From Gammaproteobacteria bacterium (GTDB taxonomy: Bacteria; Pseudomonadota; Gammaproteobacteria; Steroidobacterales; Steroidobacteraceae), in the NCBI GenBank assembly GCA_027365225.1, contig DAHXNV010000007.1, forward strand, positions 21,788 through 85,787: a stretch of DNA of 64,000 nucleotides, read 5' to 3'. Position numbers and translations under genes: made by a program. Shown here one piece after another: positions 44,602 through 53,588 of this stretch. The notes under the pieces were generated by a model. It was not told the DNA's origin. It ran no database searches and saw only the letters and a program-made list of their open reading frames with translations. The number at the start of each line of letters is the position of its first letter. Position 1 is the stretch's first letter.

Positions 44602-45585
44602 ATGAGTGCAGAACTCAACAGTCCCGCCCGGCGCTTGCGCGATGCGCTCGGCGCATTTGCCACCGGCGTCACCATCGTCACGACCCGCGACAGCCAGGGA
44701 CGTGACGTCGGGCTCACCGCCAATAGCTTCAACTCCGTGTCGCTGGATCCGCCGATGGTGCTGTGGAGCCTGGCGAAGAATGCCGCGAGCCTCGGGGTCT
44801 TCATGGAGGCGGCCCACTTCGCCGTGCACGTGCTCGCGTCCGATCAGGAGGAGCTCTCGCTCAGGTTCGCGGTGCGCGGCGCGCAGAAGTTCAGCGGTCT
44901 GGCCCTCGAGCGGGGCGTGCAGGGGATTGCGCTGCTGTCGGGCTGCTCGGCGCGCTTCCAGTGCCGCACCGCCTTTCGCTACGAAGGCGGCGATCACATG
45001 ATCTTCGTCGGCACGGTCGAGACGTTCGATCACTCCGACCGGCTGCCCCTGGTCTATCACGGGGGCGGCTATGCGTTCGCGGTCCGCAAGGAGGTGCCGC
45101 TCGCGGCGGATGAGGGCGAGCCGAGCAGCAGCTTCAGCCAGGATTTTCTGATCTACCTGCTTGGCCGCGCGCGCTTTCAGCTCTTTCTGCTGCTGCGCCG
45201 CGAGCTCGAGCGGCACGGGCTGAGTGAGGATCAGTGGTTCGTGCTGAGCATCCTCGGGGTCTCGGAGGACCGCACCGTGGCGGAGCTCGACCGGCTGCTG
45301 TGGTACACCGGCAAGCGCGTGACCTACGAGCTGCTGGCGAGCCTCACGGCCGCCGGGTTCGCCGATCTGCACGGCAGCTACGATCCCCAGGCGCGCGTGA
45401 CCCTCACCGCCGAGGGCCGGGCGGCGGTCATCGAGTTGGTGGCGGCCGCGAAGGCCGCCGAAGAGCATGCCGAGCGCAGTCTCGGCGCGGCCGAGACTCA
45501 TTTGCTCAAGCGTGCCTTGCGCGCCATCATCCGCGAGTCCGATCCGGGGCCCCCGACATTGCTCGCCCCCGCGCACCCGGAGTGA
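44602..45585 (+). CDS. Flavin reductase fused to a MarR-like domain
   Basis: 327-residue two-domain protein. The N-terminal flavin reductase (about 1-165) shows FATGVTIVTTRDSQGR, SFNSVSLDPPMVLWSL and FAVHVLASDQ. The C-terminal ~150 residues form a MarR-type winged helix (LSEDQWFVLSILGVSED, GKRVTYELLASLTAAGF). This fusion is the layout of the C1 reductase of Acinetobacter p-hydroxyphenylacetate hydroxylase, where the MarR domain binds the phenolic effector and controls flavin reduction. The next gene encodes an acyl-CoA-dehydrogenase-fold protein, as the C2 oxygenase does. The ATG at 44602 starts the reductase domain. Confidence 0.87.
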   Translation: MSAELNSPARRLRDALGAFATGVTIVTTRDSQGRDVGLTANSFNSVSLDPPMVLWSLAKNAASLGVFMEAAHFAVHVLASDQEELSLRFAVRGAQKFSGLALERGVQGIALLSGCSARFQCRTAFRYEGGDHMIFVGTVETFDHSDRLPLVYHGGGYAFAVRKEVPLAADEGEPSSSFSQDFLIYLLGRARFQLFLLLRRELERHGLSEDQWFVLSILGVSEDRTVAELDRLLWYTGKRVTYELLASLTAAGFADLHGSYDPQARVTLTAEGRAAVIELVAAAKAAEEHAERSLGAAETHLLKRALRAIIRESDPGPPTLLAPAHPE

Positions 45586-45598
45586 GACCGGAGATGCG

Positions 45599-46777
45599 AT
45601 GAGGGCTCAGCGCGGGGATTTCGCCGACCGGCTCGCGGTGCTGCGGGGCATTGCGGCCGATGTGGCCGCGAGGCATGCGGCGGACGTCGATGCGCGCAGC
45701 CGCTTCCCCAGCGAGACGCTGGCGGCCCTGCGCGAGGCGCGGCTGCTCGCCGCGCCGGTGCCGGCGGCCCTCGGGGGCGATGGCTGCACCGTGCGCCAGC
45801 TCGCCGAGATCTGCTCGAGCCTGGCCAAGGCGTGCGGCTCGAGCGCCATGGTGCTCGCCATGCACTACGTGCAGGTGGCGTGCATCGTGCGGCACGGGCT
45901 CGGGGAGCCGTACTGGCGCGCCTTTCTCGAGGAGCTCATCGAGCGGCAACTGCTGATCGCCTCGTTGACCTCCGAGACCGGGACCTTCGGGGAGATGCGC
46001 GCCAGCCTGTGCGCGCTGCAGCGCGAGGCAGAGGGATTCGTCCTCGAGAAGGACGCCACCACCGGATCGTACTGCCAGCAGGCCGATGCGATCCTGGTGA
46101 CGGCGCGGCGCGAGCCGCACGTGCCGGAGACCGACCAGGTGTTGGTCTGCGTCAGGCGTGCGGACTGTCGGCTCGAGCCGACCGGGGAGTGGGACGCGAT
46201 GGGCATGCGCGGCACGTGCAGCCCGGGCTTTCGGCTGCATGCGCGCGGCTCGCGGGCGCAGATCCTTCCCGAGCCGTTCGCGGACATCGCCGTGCAGACC
46301 CTGGTGCCGTACTCGCACATCCTGTGGTCGAGCCTCTGGTGGGGCATCGCCGCGGCCGCCCTCGGCCGCGCCGGCCAGTTCGTGCGCGATCTCGCCAAGC
46401 GCCATCCCGGGAGCCTGCCGGGCAACGCGGTGCCGCTCGCGCAGGCGAGCGCGCAGCTCCAGACCCTGCAGCACCACTGGCTGGGGGTTGCCGCGGAATT
46501 CGACGGGCTCGAGGCTCCGGGGGCGCCCGGGCGGGGGGCGCTCAACACGATCGGCTGGGCGCTGAAGCTCAATCACCTCAAGGTCGCCTCCTCGGAGGCG
46601 GCCCCGCGCATCGTGCACCACGCGCTGCAGATCGCCGGGATCCTCGGGTACAAGAACGACTCGCCCTACAGCGTGGCGCGCCATTATCGCGACGTGCTGT
46701 CCGCCCCGCTGATGGTCTCGAACGGGCGCATTCTCGCGAAGAATGCCTCGATGCTGCTGGTGTATCAGGAGACCTGA
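45599..46777 (+). CDS. Acyl-CoA dehydrogenase-fold flavoprotein, possible oxygenase component
   Basis: 392-residue protein with acyl-CoA dehydrogenase N-terminal helices (SRFPSETLAALREARLL), middle beta-domain (around SLTSETGTFGEM) and C-terminal helical bundle ending GYKNDSPYSVARHYRDVLSA. Such proteins are either dehydrogenases or group D flavin-dependent monooxygenases. The usual catalytic Glu of acyl-CoA dehydrogenases is not obvious. Its place 13 bp after a reductase-MarR fusion favours a two-component monooxygenase. GGAG precedes the ATG at 45599. Direct proof of hydroxylase activity is absent. Confidence 0.8.
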   Translation: MRAQRGDFADRLAVLRGIAADVAARHAADVDARSRFPSETLAALREARLLAAPVPAALGGDGCTVRQLAEICSSLAKACGSSAMVLAMHYVQVACIVRHGLGEPYWRAFLEELIERQLLIASLTSETGTFGEMRASLCALQREAEGFVLEKDATTGSYCQQADAILVTARREPHVPETDQVLVCVRRADCRLEPTGEWDAMGMRGTCSPGFRLHARGSRAQILPEPFADIAVQTLVPYSHILWSSLWWGIAAAALGRAGQFVRDLAKRHPGSLPGNAVPLAQASAQLQTLQHHWLGVAAEFDGLEAPGAPGRGALNTIGWALKLNHLKVASSEAAPRIVHHALQIAGILGYKNDSPYSVARHYRDVLSAPLMVSNGRILAKNASMLLVYQET

Positions 46778-46811
46778 GGGAGCGGCGCGCCGCGAGCGTC
46801 CCTGGCAGCGC

Positions 46812-47192
46812 TCAGCCGGTGAGCCAGGTCACCGTCGCGAGCCCCGCGAAGGTCATCGCCAGCGAGGCGATGACGTGCACGGCGATCTCGGTGAGCGCCC
46901 AGCCGGTGCGCGCCCCCCGCAGGTCCCCCACGACCTCCGCGGAAAACGTGGAGAAGGTGGTCAGGCCCCCGCAGAATCCCGTGATGATCATCAGCCGCCA
47001 CTCCGGGGGCAGCGCCGGGTAGCGCGCAAAGAAGGCGATCGCACAGCCGATCACATAGGCCCCGATGATGTTCGCCGCCAGAGTGCCGGGCGGGAGCGAT
47101 GGGAAGAGCGCATTCAACCGGTTGCCGAGCCACCAGCGCAGCAGTGCCCCGAGCGCCGCGCCGACCCCGACCGCCACAATCGATTTCCACAT
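46812..47192 (-). CDS. crcB: Fluoride channel CrcB/Fluc
   Basis: 126-residue, four-helix membrane protein that expels fluoride as a dual-topology dimer. [14 protein letters not shown], the pore Asn in [13 protein letters not shown] and [13 protein letters not shown] with the phenylalanine-box residues are all present. The ATG at 47192 follows GGAGGGGAA. No fluoride riboswitch is evident upstream. It converges on the flavoprotein gene with 34 bp between them. Confidence 0.94.
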   Translation of the reverse strand: MWKSIVAVGVGAALGALLRWWLGNRLNALFPSLPPGTLAANIIGAYVIGCAIAFFARYPALPPEWRLMIITGFCGGLTTFSTFSAEVVGDLRGARTGWALTEIAVHVIASLAMTFAGLATVTWLTG

Positions 47193-47861
47193 GCCGAGTT
47201 TCCCCTCCACGCGCCCGGGCACGGCCGGCCGCTCAAATCCCACGGATCGCTATGTTCCGGGTTACGCTATCCCATGGCAAGGGGCCGCTCTTGCACTGAT
47301 CGGGACCCGGCGGCGCGCGCCGAGGCGCTGGCCGATCGCGGCCGCGATGCGCCGGAATCGGCCCCGCCAGGCATTTACCGGTGAGTTCTCGGGCGCAGCG
47401 GCTGCGGTTTGCCGTCCTCACGAGCGCGATCGATGCCGGGCCGCGCAGTGCCGGACCCCGGTACAGCGCCGCAGGCCCAATGAGCAGAGGACGATGAGTT
47501 TCCTCGCCGAGCATCGCGCGCCATTGCGACCGGTCGGATGAGGCGCGGGTCGGGCGAGGGCTGTTGACGATGTTCAATCATTGATTGAGTCGACAACCGT
47601 CGGCATCAGGTTGACGCGAGTTCGGGAATTGCCGCTCGCGCGCCTCGCCAGCGCACGAGCGCGGTTCACGCGCGACCTGCGGGCTGCACGGACCGGATGA
47701 CACGGAGCGCCGGCCGAGGCCGCGCCGGCGCGGTGGGTGCGCCAGCGCACCGACGGGCGGGCGGGGCAGATGGGACGTTGAGCTGCGGCCGTGCGGGAAT
47801 TTGCCAAGGCGTGCTAGATTAGATTCAATCCATTGGACGCAGAGGCCAAAGAGGAGGCGCC
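47193..47861. other. Intergenic region with a palindrome
   Basis: About 670 bp between divergent crcB and the methyltransferase gene with no recognised gene. TCAATCA-T-TGATTGA (47574-47588) is a perfect palindrome around one base, and a related half-site TTCAATC recurs about 250 bp later, close to the methyltransferase start; a TetR-type operator is possible. Confidence 0.4.
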
Positions 47862-49118
47862 GTGAATGCCAGTGACGAGAGCTTGATGTCCTCATCGGAC
47901 GCCGCGCAGGGCGAGCGGGGCGCCGACGGCGCGCGCTCGTTCGAGGGCCGGCTGCTCGAGCGGATGCTCACGCGTCTCGGGAGTCCGGAGGTCGAGTTCA
48001 CCCTCTGGAGCGGCGAGCGGATCGCTCCGGCGGGGGTCGAGCCGGTGTGCCGCGTGCGCATCGGCAGCCGCGCCACGCTGCTGTCGATCGTGGCCGATCC
48101 GGCGGTACGCTTCCCGGACGCCTATTGCGACGGGCGCGTGCAGATCGAGGGCGATCTGGTGCGCCTGTTGGAGAGGGTGTATCTGGCCGGGGAGCGCGTC
48201 CCGGTTGCCTCGTCCCTCGGCCGCCTGCTCGGGCGGCTGCGCCGCCCGCACGTCAATACGCTCGCCGGCTCGCGCGCCAACATCCATCATCATTACGACA
48301 TCAGCAACGCGTTCTACGAACTGTGGCTCGGGCAGACCATGGCGTATACCTGCGCCTACTACCCCACTGCCGAGACCTCCCTCGATCAGGCGCAGATCGC
48401 CAAGATGGACCACGTGTGCCGCAAGATGCGCCTGCGCGCCGGTGAGCACGTGGTCGAGGCCGGCTGCGGCTGGGGCACACTGGCGCTGCACATGGCGCGT
48501 CACTACGGGGTCAAGGTGCGCGCGTTCAACATCTCCCGGGAGCAGGTCGCCTACGCGCGCGAGCGCGCCGAGCGCGAAGGGCTCGCCGGCCAGGTCGAGT
48601 ACGTCCAGGACGACTACCGCAACATCAGCGGCCGCTACGATGCGTTCGTCTCGGTGGGCATGCTCGAGCACGTGGGGGTGGACAACTACGAGGGGCTCGG
48701 TGCGGTGGTGGCCCGCTCGCTCGGGGTGAACGGGCGCGGACTGATCCACTCGATCGGGCGCAATTATCCCGAGCCGATGCAGCCGTGGATCGAGAAGCGC
48801 ATCTTCCCCGGGGCCTGTCCGCCCTCGCTGGCGCAGATGACGCGCATCTTCGAGCCGCACAACCTTTCGATCCTCGATATTGAGAATCTGCGCCTGCACT
48901 ACGCGCAGACGCTGCGGCACTGGCTCGAGCTGTTCGAGCTCGCCGGGGATCGCGTGCAGCAGATGTTCGATGCGAAGTTCGTGCGCATGTGGCGGATGTA
49001 TCTGGCCGGCTCGATCGCGGCGTTCACGACCGGCACGCTACAGCTGTTTCAGGTCGTGTTCGCCACGGCGCACAACAACGACGTGCCGCGCACCCGCGCG
49101 CACCTGTACGTGCCCTGA
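47862..49118 (+). CDS. Cyclopropane-fatty-acyl-phospholipid synthase-like SAM methyltransferase
   Basis: 418-residue enzyme that adds a methylene or methyl group from SAM to the double bond of phospholipid acyl chains. The SAM site is EAGCGWGTLALHMARHYG (199-216). Active-site residues correspond to E. coli Cfa: Cys164 (YTCAYY), Glu in GMLEHVG, His in LIHSIG and Tyr in LHYAQTL. The start is GTG at 47862 with AGGAGG 6 nt before it. It is followed after 7 bp by a flavoprotein reductase gene, so the final product may be a reduced, methyl-branched chain rather than a cyclopropane; that is inference. Confidence 0.9.
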   Translation: MNASDESLMSSSDAAQGERGADGARSFEGRLLERMLTRLGSPEVEFTLWSGERIAPAGVEPVCRVRIGSRATLLSIVADPAVRFPDAYCDGRVQIEGDLVRLLERVYLAGERVPVASSLGRLLGRLRRPHVNTLAGSRANIHHHYDISNAFYELWLGQTMAYTCAYYPTAETSLDQAQIAKMDHVCRKMRLRAGEHVVEAGCGWGTLALHMARHYGVKVRAFNISREQVAYARERAEREGLAGQVEYVQDDYRNISGRYDAFVSVGMLEHVGVDNYEGLGAVVARSLGVNGRGLIHSIGRNYPEPMQPWIEKRIFPGACPPSLAQMTRIFEPHNLSILDIENLRLHYAQTLRHWLELFELAGDRVQQMFDAKFVRMWRMYLAGSIAAFTTGTLQLFQVVFATAHNNDVPRTRAHLYVP

Positions 49119-49125
49119 GCGTCCC

Positions 49126-50115
49126 GTGCGCAACTGCGAGGTGCTCATCGTCGGCGGGGGACCGGCCGGCTCGAGTGCCGCCTGGCGCCTGGCGCGCGCC
49201 GGCTGCGACGTCGTTGTGCTCGATCAGGCGCGCTTCCCGCGCCTGAAGCTGTGCGCCGGGTGGATCACCCCGGAGGTGGTGCGCGACCTCGAGATCGACA
49301 TCCGCGCCTATCCGCACCGCTTCCTGACCTTCCAGCGCATGCACCTGCACGTGAAGGGCGTGCACCTGCCGGTGCCGTGCGTGCAGCACTCGATTCGGCG
49401 CGTCGAGTTCGACGCCTGGCTGCTCGAGCGCAGTGGGGCGCCCGTGATCGAGCACACGGTGCGGCAGATCCGCCAGGAGGGCGAGGCTTTCGTGATCGAC
49501 GACGCGTTCCGCGCCCGCTATCTGATCGGCGCCGGCGGCACGCGCTGTCCGGTCTATCGGACCGTGTTCCGGGCGGTCAATCCCCGCGCGGTCGAGCTGC
49601 AGACCGTGACGCTCGAGCACGAGATCGAATACGACTGGCGTGACCCGGACTGTCATCTGTGGTTCTTCGAGCACGGCCTGCCGGGCTACGCCTGGTACGT
49701 GCCGAAACAGAACGGCTGGCTGAACATCGGGGTCGGCGGCATGGCCGAGCGCATCAAGCGCAGTCGGCGCTCGATCCACGATCATTGGGCCCTGCTCACC
49801 CGCAAGCTCGAGCGCGACCTGGCGCGGGGCGCCCATTACGCGCCGACCGGCTACAGCTACTACCTGCGCGGGCGCGTCGATGTGGTCCGCCGGGGCACTG
49901 CGTTCATTGCCGGCGATGCCGCCGGCTTGGCCACGCGCGACATGGCCGAGGGTATCGGGCCGGCCGTGCGCAGCGGCCTGGCGGCCGCCGACTCGATCTT
50001 GACCGGAGCGCCGTACCGCCTGCAGGACATCACCGGGGCCAGTCTCGGTGGCGGCTGGGCGAGCCGCCTGTTCGACTGGGCGATGACGCGCGGAGCGGCG
50101 AGCGCGGCGGCGTGA
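49126..50115 (+). CDS. FAD-dependent oxidoreductase, geranylgeranyl-reductase family
   Basis: 329-residue flavoprotein. The FAD loop VLIVGGGPAGSSAAWRLARAG opens the chain; RLKLCAGWITPEV is the family's Cys-containing active-site segment; FIAGDAAGLATRDMAEGIGPA binds the flavin ribityl chain near the C-terminus. Family members reduce carbon-carbon double bonds of prenyl or acyl chains. The GTG at 49126 lies 7 bp after the methyltransferase stop, indicating one operon. Reduction of a methylenated acyl chain is the natural guess. Confidence 0.87.
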   Translation: MRNCEVLIVGGGPAGSSAAWRLARAGCDVVVLDQARFPRLKLCAGWITPEVVRDLEIDIRAYPHRFLTFQRMHLHVKGVHLPVPCVQHSIRRVEFDAWLLERSGAPVIEHTVRQIRQEGEAFVIDDAFRARYLIGAGGTRCPVYRTVFRAVNPRAVELQTVTLEHEIEYDWRDPDCHLWFFEHGLPGYAWYVPKQNGWLNIGVGGMAERIKRSRRSIHDHWALLTRKLERDLARGAHYAPTGYSYYLRGRVDVVRRGTAFIAGDAAGLATRDMAEGIGPAVRSGLAAADSILTGAPYRLQDITGASLGGGWASRLFDWAMTRGAASAAA

Positions 50116-50220
50116 TTTTCCGCCCCAGCGGGGCTATTCTGAGCGGGCTTGCGGTCCCGGGTGCCTGCGGGCCCCCCGGGAGCGATGTGCGAGTGATCGC
50201 AACGAGCAAGGGGAACCGCT

Positions 50221-50982
50221 GTGTCTCTCGAGAGCTCCACCCGGGGCGCCCTGCGTGCCCTGCATCCACGGCACTGGATATGGGGGTTGGACCGCTGGCT
50301 GCGCCATCGGCTGGGCATCTACGAGTACAGCACCGTCCCGCGGTGTCTGCTGCGGGCCGAGCGCTGCTGGGCCGATGGACCGGCGCAGCTCGCCGGCGGG
50401 GTGCGGGTGTGCGCCGGTGATCCGCTCCTGAGGCTGCACCTGTGGAATGAGCGTGTCCCGCCGATGGGTCCTCAGGGACCCTCGATCGCCTGGGCGCGCC
50501 AGGTCGAGCAGGATCTGGCGGTCTCGCTGTGCGAGCTGGCTCGTCATCTTGCCCCGCAGGCCGGCGGGGATCCGGTCGTGGCGGTCTGTGCGCAGGTGCA
50601 TCTGGCCGGTGAGCACCAGCGGGTGCAGATGACGCGTATCTTCGGGCGGTTCGGGTTTCAGAGGATTGTGAGCGCGCGCACGCATCCGCTGCGCGACCTC
50701 GGGGAGGGCCTGCTCGTGGCGCTCCTGGTGTTTGCGACCAATCCGATTTCCCTGCGCAATGGTCTGCTGCGCCGCGGCTGCGAGCGGGTGATGATCTCGC
50801 GCGCGCAACTCTTGCGCCGCTACGGCACGCCTGGACGCCGGGTGAGCCGTCTGGTCGTGCACGAAGGGCCCAGGATGCGCACGCCGCGCCGCAGTCACGG
50901 TGCGGCCGCGGCTCGGCCGGCGGCGTCCGGTGGCTCGAGCCAAGCACAAGCCGAGAAGGTCTCGGCGTCCCGGACGTTGTAA
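50221..50982 (+). CDS. Hypothetical protein, possibly YkoP-like
   Basis: 253-residue cytoplasmic protein, GTG start with AAGGGGAA before it. The part GDPLLRLHLWNERVPPMG followed by a helix (ARQVEQDLAVSLCELARHL) recalls the YkoP domain of unknown function, often near polysaccharide deacetylases or glycosyltransferases. There is a hydrophobic stretch near EGLLVALLVFATNP, then a basic, disordered C-terminal tail. It follows the flavoprotein gene by 105 bp in the same direction and may belong to the lipid-modifying set. Function unknown. Confidence 0.5.
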   Translation: MSLESSTRGALRALHPRHWIWGLDRWLRHRLGIYEYSTVPRCLLRAERCWADGPAQLAGGVRVCAGDPLLRLHLWNERVPPMGPQGPSIAWARQVEQDLAVSLCELARHLAPQAGGDPVVAVCAQVHLAGEHQRVQMTRIFGRFGFQRIVSARTHPLRDLGEGLLVALLVFATNPISLRNGLLRRGCERVMISRAQLLRRYGTPGRRVSRLVVHEGPRMRTPRRSHGAAAARPAASGGSSQAQAEKVSASRTL

Positions 50983-51109
50983 ATCAGCAACGTTTTGGGC
51001 TCGCACCCGCGACCGCTGGGACTACGCTCGCGTGGGAGAGCGGCGGCTCACGGTTCGCGGAAGTACACAACCCCCATCGAACGCTGTATCCTCTGTGCCA
51101 CGGAACCCG

Positions 51110-51127
51110 CAAACGAACGCTTGTTTG
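51110..51127. promoter_or_regulatory. Palindrome resembling a TetR-type operator
   Basis: CAAACGAACGCTTGTTTG is an imperfect 18-bp palindrome (14 of 18 positions) 28 bp before the lipoprotein hydrolase gene. Its GAACGCTTGTT core recalls operators of fatty-acid-sensing TetR regulators such as DesT/FabR, from memory. Confidence 0.35.
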
Positions 51128-51155
51128 ACTTTGTGGGCGGGTTGGAGGAGGGGGA

Positions 51156-52754
51156 ATGTTCAAGAAGACCGGTCGGGTGTTCTGGGCTGTCTTCGCCGCC
51201 TGCGGGCTGGCCGGCTGCGGCCATGACAGCCAGACGGCGCGCATCTCCACCAGCACCCAGCGCGGTGCGCTCGCGGTCGATCCGCCGCTGCGGGTCGCCT
51301 CGCTCAGTGCCTCGGCCTTCGCCGGTGAGCTGAGCGCGAGCGCCTCGGGCAAGGACCTGCTGCAACTGGCGGGCACCCCGGCCTGCGGCGTCGACTTCTA
51401 TTACCTCAAGTACTGGACGGTGGATCCGGCCGGCTCCCCGACCGAGGTATCCGGAGCGCTGATGGTGCCGACCGGCAGCACCTCGCAATGCTCCGGGCCG
51501 CGCCCCATCGTGCTCTACGCGCACGGCACGGCCAGCACCTCGACCTACAACATCGCCGACATCACCGACACCGGCAATGCCGCCAACGCCGAGTCGGCGA
51601 TGATCGCTGCGGTGTTCGCCGCCCAGGGCTACATCGTGGTGGCGCCGAACTACGCCGGCTACGATATCTCGAACCTCGGCTATCATCCCTATCTCGACGC
51701 GGCCGCGAATGCCGACGATATGGAGGATGCGCTCACCGCGGCGCGCACGGCGCTGCCGCATACCTTCACGCCGCAGACCACCGATGACGGCAAGCTGTTC
51801 ATCACCGGCTACTCCGAGGGCGGCTACGTGGCGATGGCCACCGTGAAGGCCATGCAGGCGGCCGGCGAGACGGTGACCGCCTCGGCACCGTCCTCGGGAC
51901 CCTATGCGCTCGAGGCGCTCGGCGATCTGATCTTCTTCGGCCAGGTGGACATCGGCTCGACGGTGTTCGCGCCGCTGATCACGACGAGCTACCAGCACGC
52001 GTATCAGAACGTGTACAGCCAGACCTCGGATGTGTATTCCTCGACCTATGCGGCCGGCATCGATACGCTGCTGCCGAGCCCGTTGCCGCTCACGACGTTG
52101 TTCTCGAGCGGCAAGCTGCCGGAGTCGGCGATGTTCGACAGTGCCACGCCGAGCTCCTCGACCGGTGTCCCGCAGATCGATGCCGCGGCCGATGCGCTGC
52201 TTGCCGAGCCGACGAGCCCCCCGTACCCGCCCGCCGAGGCGGCACTGTTCGACGCCGGGTTCGGCACTCCCTACCTGATCAACAACACGTACCGCGTGCA
52301 GTACGTGGACGATGCGCTGGAGAACCCGGACGAGGCGGCCATGACCGTGATCCACGGCGGCACGCTCACCTCGGGCGACATCGCCCTCGCCACCGCCCCG
52401 ACCATCGGGCTGCGGGAGGACTTCAAGTTGAACGACATGCGCAACGGCGGCTGGGCGCCCGAGGAACCGATGCTCATGTGCGGGGCCGACCAGGACCCGA
52501 CGGTGTTCTTCGAGATCGACACCGGGACGATGGCCGCCGAGTGGAGTGCGCAGGTGCAGGCAGGGCTGGTGAGCGTGCTCGACCTGGATGCGACCCCGAG
52601 CGGGCCGTACGCGCCCTTGCAGCAGGGCTTCCAGAGCGCCTACCAGGCGCTGGTGAGCGCCGAGGGGGCGAGCACCGCCATTCAGTCCTTCCATGGCTCC
52701 GAGGCGCCGTTTTGTATGGTGGCGGCGCGCGATTTCTTCGCGCAGGTTCCCTAA
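51156..52754 (+). CDS. Lipoprotein alpha/beta-hydrolase (secretory-lipase/esterase-like)
   Basis: 532-residue exported esterase or lipase. The signal peptide ends GLAGC with Cys21 as lipid-modified residue. The alpha/beta-hydrolase core shows IVLYAHGTAS (oxyanion region), YIVVAPNYAGYD, and the nucleophile Ser220 in GYSEGG; the Asp and His of the triad are probably in CGADQDPTV and SFHGSEAPFC near the C-terminus. A strong GGAGGAGGGG site precedes the ATG. The layout resembles secretory lipases (LIP family) and cutinase-like polyester hydrolases. OmpW follows after 22 bp. Confidence 0.83.
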   Translation: MFKKTGRVFWAVFAACGLAGCGHDSQTARISTSTQRGALAVDPPLRVASLSASAFAGELSASASGKDLLQLAGTPACGVDFYYLKYWTVDPAGSPTEVSGALMVPTGSTSQCSGPRPIVLYAHGTASTSTYNIADITDTGNAANAESAMIAAVFAAQGYIVVAPNYAGYDISNLGYHPYLDAAANADDMEDALTAARTALPHTFTPQTTDDGKLFITGYSEGGYVAMATVKAMQAAGETVTASAPSSGPYALEALGDLIFFGQVDIGSTVFAPLITTSYQHAYQNVYSQTSDVYSSTYAAGIDTLLPSPLPLTTLFSSGKLPESAMFDSATPSSSTGVPQIDAAADALLAEPTSPPYPPAEAALFDAGFGTPYLINNTYRVQYVDDALENPDEAAMTVIHGGTLTSGDIALATAPTIGLREDFKLNDMRNGGWAPEEPMLMCGADQDPTVFFEIDTGTMAAEWSAQVQAGLVSVLDLDATPSGPYAPLQQGFQSAYQALVSAEGASTAIQSFHGSEAPFCMVAARDFFAQVP

Positions 52755-52776
52755 GCCCCGACCCGAGAGACCGACC

Positions 52777-53469
52777 ATGCAGCACAAAATTGCAACCCTC
52801 GCGCTCGGTACCGCGCTGGCGCTCGCGGCCACCGGGGCGTACGCGGGCAACTCCTATCCGAACGACGTGCGGATCGGGGCATATCTGGTGCACTTCGACG
52901 CCTCGGCGAGCGACATCACCGGTCCGTACACGGTCCCGGGGCTGGGCACGAGCATCGAGAGCACCACGACGCTCTACCTCGCCTACGTGCGCCAGCTCTC
53001 GCAGCACTTTCAGGTCGAGCTCGCCCTGGGCTGGCCGCCGGTCACCTACGCGAAGGCGGTGGGACCGGCCTTCGTCGGGTCCGTGCCCTACAACGGCAAG
53101 CGGATCGCCAGCGTCCGCTGGTTCTCACCGACCGCGCTGCTCGAGTACAGCTTCTTCAGCCCGCAGTCGCACTGGCGGCCGTTCGTCGGCATCGGCGTGA
53201 ACTACTCGCGCTTCTACTCCAGGCAGATCACCGCGGCGGGCGCGGCGGTGAGCGGCGGGCCGACATCGATCTCCCTGCCCGCCTCGGTGGGTCCGGCGGT
53301 CACCGCCGGGGTTCTGTATCGTCTGAGTACGCGTTGGCACGTCGTGGCCTCCTACTCCGTCGCCGAGGTCAACAGCCGCCTCACCACAGACACCGCCGGC
53401 GTGCGGCGCTCCTCTGAGATACACTTCTGGCCGAACGCCGTGGTGATCTCGGTCGGCTACGCATTCTGA
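52777..53469 (+). CDS. OmpW-family outer membrane protein
   Basis: 230-residue outer-membrane beta-barrel. A cleavable signal peptide (about residues 1-22, ending TGAYAG) is followed by eight amphipathic strands; the chain ends in aromatic YAF, as outer-membrane barrels do. FFSPQSHWRPFVGIGVNYSR and the C-terminal VAEVNSRL pattern match OmpW. OmpW channels admit small hydrophobic compounds, which fits its place directly after a lipase gene. Confidence 0.88.
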   Translation: MQHKIATLALGTALALAATGAYAGNSYPNDVRIGAYLVHFDASASDITGPYTVPGLGTSIESTTTLYLAYVRQLSQHFQVELALGWPPVTYAKAVGPAFVGSVPYNGKRIASVRWFSPTALLEYSFFSPQSHWRPFVGIGVNYSRFYSRQITAAGAAVSGGPTSISLPASVGPAVTAGVLYRLSTRWHVVASYSVAEVNSRLTTDTAGVRRSSEIHFWPNAVVISVGYAF

Positions 53470-53588
53470 GCGGGAGCGGTCTGGCCCGCGCGCGCCCCGC
53501 AGCGCGGTCCCTCGGCCGGCGATTCGGCGCGTGGCGCACTCGTTTCGGCGCCTCACCCCTGGCCGCGTCGCGGCGGGCGCTGAGGATT

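Noticed and set aside
46782..46793. GCGGCGCGCCGC palindrome as terminator between the flavoprotein and crcB genes
   Set aside because: Only a 6-bp stem with no loop and no T tract; expected by chance in DNA this GC-rich.
47193..47300. Possible fluoride riboswitch before crcB
   Set aside because: The conserved fluoride-aptamer core is not visible upstream of the ATG at 47192.
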